Assembly: GCF_047730175.1 (NCBI RefSeq)
Contig: NZ_CP159833.1
Coordinates: forward strand, 682,001 to 746,000
DNA from: Marifrigoribacter sp047730175
GTDB lineage: Bacteria; Bacteroidota; Bacteroidia; Flavobacteriales; Flavobacteriaceae
Direction of reading: 5' to 3'
DNA length: 64,000 nucleotides
Below are positions 61,713 through 64,000 of this stretch, piece by piece. The notes beneath the pieces were generated by a model. The model was not told the DNA's origin. It searched no databases and saw only the letters and a list, made by a program, of their open reading frames with translations. Numbering within the stretch: position 1 is the stretch's first letter; every line of letters starts with the position of its first letter. The translations under genes were made by a program, and so were the position numbers.

Positions 61713-61769
61713 GTCTCCCCGAGCTCAGTCGAGGGGTTTTAATTAGGCCTCGACTGCGCTTGACTTGAC
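61713..61769. repeat. GC-rich palindromic repeat, copy 2 (between kmo and the RidA gene)
   Basis: Arms 61720-61734 and 61748-61762 pair over 15 positions with one mismatch and one G-U; the outer GTC/GAC ends match copy 1. The same CGACTGCGCT core occurs in both. The copy contains the TTG at 61765 that could be mistaken for the start of the next gene. Confidence 0.85.
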
Positions 61770-61785
61770 AATAAAATTAATGATT

Positions 61786-62208
61786 ATGAATAATAAAAGT
61801 ACATTAGTAGAAGGAAAGGCAACACCCAGAGGTGCATATCCACATGTAAAAAGAGTTGGAGATTTTATTTTCATTTCTGGAACGAGTTCTCGAAAAGCTG
61901 ACAATACTTTTGCCGGCGTTCATCAAATTGATGAAATGGGTAGCATGCATTTAGACATTAAAGAGCAAACCCAAGCCGTGTTAGAAAATATCCAAGATTT
62001 TTTAGCAACAGAAGGTGCTACAATGGCTGATGTTGTAGATGTAACCACTTTTTTAGTAAACATGAATGATTTTGCAGGTTACAATCAAGTTTATGGAACC
62101 TTTTTCGATAAAGCAACAGGACCAACAAGAACTACAGTCGCTGTTCATCAATTACCGCATCCTAATTTAGTTGTTGAAATAAAAGCAATGGCTTATAAGC
62201 CTAAATAG
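61786..62208 (+). CDS. RidA-family deaminase, probably 2-aminomuconate deaminase
   Basis: A 140-residue YjgF/YER057c/UK114 (RidA) family protein. Landmarks: ATPRGAYPHVKRVGDFIFISGTSSR near 12-36, QTQAVLENIQDFLATEGATMADVVDVTTFLV near 67 and GPTRTTVAVHQLPHPNLVVEIKAMAY at the C-terminus, with the RidA Arg (TRTTV) present. Between kmo and an aldehyde dehydrogenase it most likely deaminates 2-aminomuconate in the kynurenine-3-hydroxyanthranilate route; a general enamine deaminase is the alternative. I chose the ATG at 61786 over ATG 61780 and over the TTG 61765, which lies in the repeat. Confidence 0.82.
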   Translation: MNNKSTLVEGKATPRGAYPHVKRVGDFIFISGTSSRKADNTFAGVHQIDEMGSMHLDIKEQTQAVLENIQDFLATEGATMADVVDVTTFLVNMNDFAGYNQVYGTFFDKATGPTRTTVAVHQLPHPNLVVEIKAMAYKPK

Positions 62209-62209
62209 C

Positions 62210-63658
62210 ATGAAAAAAATCCTTAATTATATTGATGGCAACTATTGCGAACCTATTTCTGAAACATGGATCGATAATTACAATCCTTCTAATGGAGAAG
62301 TATATTCTCAAATAGCTAATGCGAATGAACAGGATGTTGAAAAAGCATATGAAGCAGCTAAAAAAGCATTTCCTTCATGGTCCAATACAACTATTGAAGA
62401 ACGAAGTAGAATCATGCTTCGTATTGCAACTTTAATTGAAGAAAATTTAGAAGAACTAGCCTATGCTGAATCATTAGATAATGGGAAACCATTAAGTTTA
62501 GCTAAAGCAGTTGATATTCCTAGAGCCTCAAGTAATTTTAGGTTTTTCGGTAATGCAATCACCCAATTTGCAAGTGAAGCACATGAAAGTGTAGGATTAA
62601 ACACCATGAATTTCACCCTTCGCCAACCTATTGGTGTTGTAGGTTGTATTTCTCCATGGAATCTTCCTTTGTATTTATTTACTTGGAAAATTGCTCCCGC
62701 TATTGCAGCAGGAAATACCGTAGTTGCAAAACCAAGTGAAATCACTCCTATGACTGCTTTTATGTTGGGAGAAATATGTACGAAAGCTGGTTTACCTAAT
62801 GGAGTTTTAAATATTGTACATGGTACCGGCCCTTCTGCAGGACAGGCAATCGTTGCTCATAAAAACATTAAAGCCATTTCTTTCACAGGAGGTACAATCA
62901 CAGGTGAACACATTGCAAGGACCGCAGCTCCTATGTTTAAAAAGCTTTCTCTAGAATTAGGCGGAAAAAACCCCAACCTCATCTTTGCTGATTGCAATTA
63001 TGAAAAAATGTTAGCGGTTACATTAAAATCATCTTTTGCAAATCAAGGTCAGATCTGTTTATGTGGAAGTCGGATTTTTGTTGAAAGATCCATTTTTGAG
63101 AAATTTAAAAAAGATTTTGTTACTAAAGTCGCCCAATTAAAAGTAGGTAATCCATTCGATGAAAACACAAATATTGGCGCATTAGTTTCAAAACCACATA
63201 TGGAAAAAGTGCAATCTTATATTGAAATAGCTAAAGAAGAAGGTGGAATTGTTCTCACTGGAGGAAATCCAGTTGTAGTCAAAGGTTCTGAAAATGGGTA
63301 TTATTTAGAACCTACAGTAATTGAAGTATTTGATGATCAATGTCGTGTCAATCAGGAAGAGATATTTGGACCTGTTGTAACGTTAATGCCTTTTGATACA
63401 GAAGAAGAAGTCATTAATATGGCCAATGGAGTTGAGTACGGTTTATCTGCTACACTTTGGACTCAAAATTTAGATCGCACGATGCGAATTTCTAAAAAAA
63501 TTGAATCGGGCATTGTTTGGGTAAACACTTGGTTAAACAGAGATTTAAGAACTCCTTTTGGAGGGGTAAAAAATAGTGGCGTTGGTCGTGAAGGTGGTTT
63601 TGAAGCCCTTAAGTTTTTTACAGAACCTAAAAATATATGTATCACTTATTCTGAATAA
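62210..63658 (+). CDS. aldehyde dehydrogenase, probably 2-aminomuconic semialdehyde dehydrogenase
   Basis: A 482-residue NAD(P)-dependent aldehyde dehydrogenase. Landmarks: GCISPWNLPLYLFTWKIAPAIAAGN near 145-169, KPSEITP near 173, GTGPSAGQAIVAH near 205, FTGGTITGEHIA near 225 (NAD-binding), LELGGKNPN near 250 (catalytic Glu) and NQGQICLCGSRIF near 278-290 (catalytic Cys). The setting next to kynU, kmo and a RidA deaminase indicates the 2-aminomuconate (or 2-hydroxymuconate) semialdehyde step. The start is 1 bp after the RidA stop, so the two are coupled. Confidence 0.9.
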   Translation: MKKILNYIDGNYCEPISETWIDNYNPSNGEVYSQIANANEQDVEKAYEAAKKAFPSWSNTTIEERSRIMLRIATLIEENLEELAYAESLDNGKPLSLAKAVDIPRASSNFRFFGNAITQFASEAHESVGLNTMNFTLRQPIGVVGCISPWNLPLYLFTWKIAPAIAAGNTVVAKPSEITPMTAFMLGEICTKAGLPNGVLNIVHGTGPSAGQAIVAHKNIKAISFTGGTITGEHIARTAAPMFKKLSLELGGKNPNLIFADCNYEKMLAVTLKSSFANQGQICLCGSRIFVERSIFEKFKKDFVTKVAQLKVGNPFDENTNIGALVSKPHMEKVQSYIEIAKEEGGIVLTGGNPVVVKGSENGYYLEPTVIEVFDDQCRVNQEEIFGPVVTLMPFDTEEEVINMANGVEYGLSATLWTQNLDRTMRISKKIESGIVWVNTWLNRDLRTPFGGVKNSGVGREGGFEALKFFTEPKNICITYSE

Positions 63659-63706
63659 AGAAACTTAAAACAAGTGATACATTAAAGTTAAAAAATAGTA
63701 ACCAAC

Positions 63707-64000
63707 CTACAAATCATATTTAACCACTAACATTAGTATTCTTGGCAATACAAAATATTGACTTGTTGAATTGAACTGTTCATTAAAGCTATCATTATTT
63801 ATAAACTTGGTATCTAAAATATTCGTTGCCTGTAGTTTAAATTCCCAAGGGCTTTCTCCTTTTTTAAAATACAGATCAGCTCCAAGAAATGAATAATTAT
63901 TCTCTACGGTATTTGCTTTATCTGAATAATTATAAAGACTCCAATCGGCACTAAATGTAAAATGTTTCAAGAATTTTACATCTACAGTAGCAAAAGGTCG
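63707..64000 (-). CDS. TonB-dependent receptor-like outer membrane protein (C-terminal 97 residues, rest beyond window)
   Basis: The minus frame is open through the right edge (64000) and ends at 63707. The visible part alternates beta strands and turns of an outer membrane barrel (FTFSADWSLYNYS, WEFKLQATNILDTKFINNDSF) and ends in LPRILMLVVKYDL, the C-terminal strand of Bacteroidota TonB-dependent receptors and related OMP_b-brl_3 proteins. A TTG at 63970 is merely an internal codon. The substrate is unknown. It is convergent with the kynurenine cluster. Confidence 0.85.
   Translation of the reverse strand, partial: RPFATVDVKFLKHFTFSADWSLYNYSDKANTVENNYSFLGADLYFKKGESPWEFKLQATNILDTKFINNDSFNEQFNSTSQYFVLPRILMLVVKYDL

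Noticed and set aside
61765..61785. TTG start of the RidA-family gene at 61765
   Set aside because: The TTG lies inside the palindromic repeat; two ATG codons follow at 61780 and 61786.
1..64000. CRISPR arrays, insertion sequences, prophage or integrated elements
   Set aside because: No regularly spaced repeats, transposase, integrase or phage genes were found; the window is ordinary chromosome apart from the regions reported.

Overview
The window is a single stretch of an AT-rich chromosome from a gliding member of the Bacteroidota, most likely Flavobacteriaceae. The evidence is threefold. It carries gliding genes gldA, gldB and gldC. It has secreted proteins with type IX secretion C-terminal sorting domains. 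Its putative promoters match the Bacteroidota -7 box TAnnTTTG, and starts lack Shine-Dalgarno sequences and follow A-rich leaders. I see no rRNA, tRNA, CRISPR array, prophage or insertion sequence. Gene content is mostly housekeeping and densely packed.

Layout. 1-7.3 kb: end of an alpha/beta hydrolase, engB, gldC-gldB (minus), nadE, an orphan LuxR-type response regulator, dnaG and a polyprenyl synthase. 7.4-12.3 kb: two T9SS-secreted proteins, rlmN and queA. 12.4-21.9 kb: a long minus-strand gene run, pheA, DAHP synthase/chorismate mutase, rsgA, dtd, two DUF3857 proteins, a MazG-type pyrophosphohydrolase, a small membrane protein and aroA. In front of this run lies an unannotated Phe-rich leader peptide followed by a rho-independent terminator, which together form a classical attenuator. 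22-27.6 kb: gldA, a tandemly duplicated two-gene unit (PagL-like outer membrane protein plus GIN-domain lipoprotein) and a threonine dehydratase. 27.7-30 kb: a decayed, SAM-I-riboswitch-led methionine operon facing away from an intact metK, which has its own SAM-II-type leader. 30.3-42 kb: M14 peptidase, Nudix, pyrE, birA, rsfS-ftsH-LUD-cdsA-psd-ACBP and valS. 42-57.2 kb: DUF1573 protein, an aspartyl protease/PDZ protein with an apparent ATT start, aminotransferase-murB, a glycosyltransferase-ECF sigma-Nramp-like chain, lipA-gap, a hybrid histidine kinase, lpxK, a Nif3-like protein and a coiled-coil protein. 57.2-64 kb: msrA, a methyltransferase, a kynurenine-degradation cluster (kynU, kmo, RidA-type deaminase, aldehyde dehydrogenase) punctuated by two GC-rich palindromic repeats, and the end of a TonB-dependent receptor-like gene.

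How it fits together. The two most informative regions are both RNA-controlled amino-acid loci. The aromatic operon should be read through only when charged tRNA-Phe is scarce. In the methionine locus the biosynthetic genes are reduced to spliced fragments while their SAM-I aptamer and the neighbouring SAM-II-controlled metK persist, which suggests loss of methionine synthesis at this locus. Several conserved proteins have lost canonical ligands: the DnaG and C4-ribbon zinc sites, the receiver aspartate, a transglutaminase cysteine and the Nramp DPGN motif. All calls were made by eye from sequence and family knowledge; no search was run.
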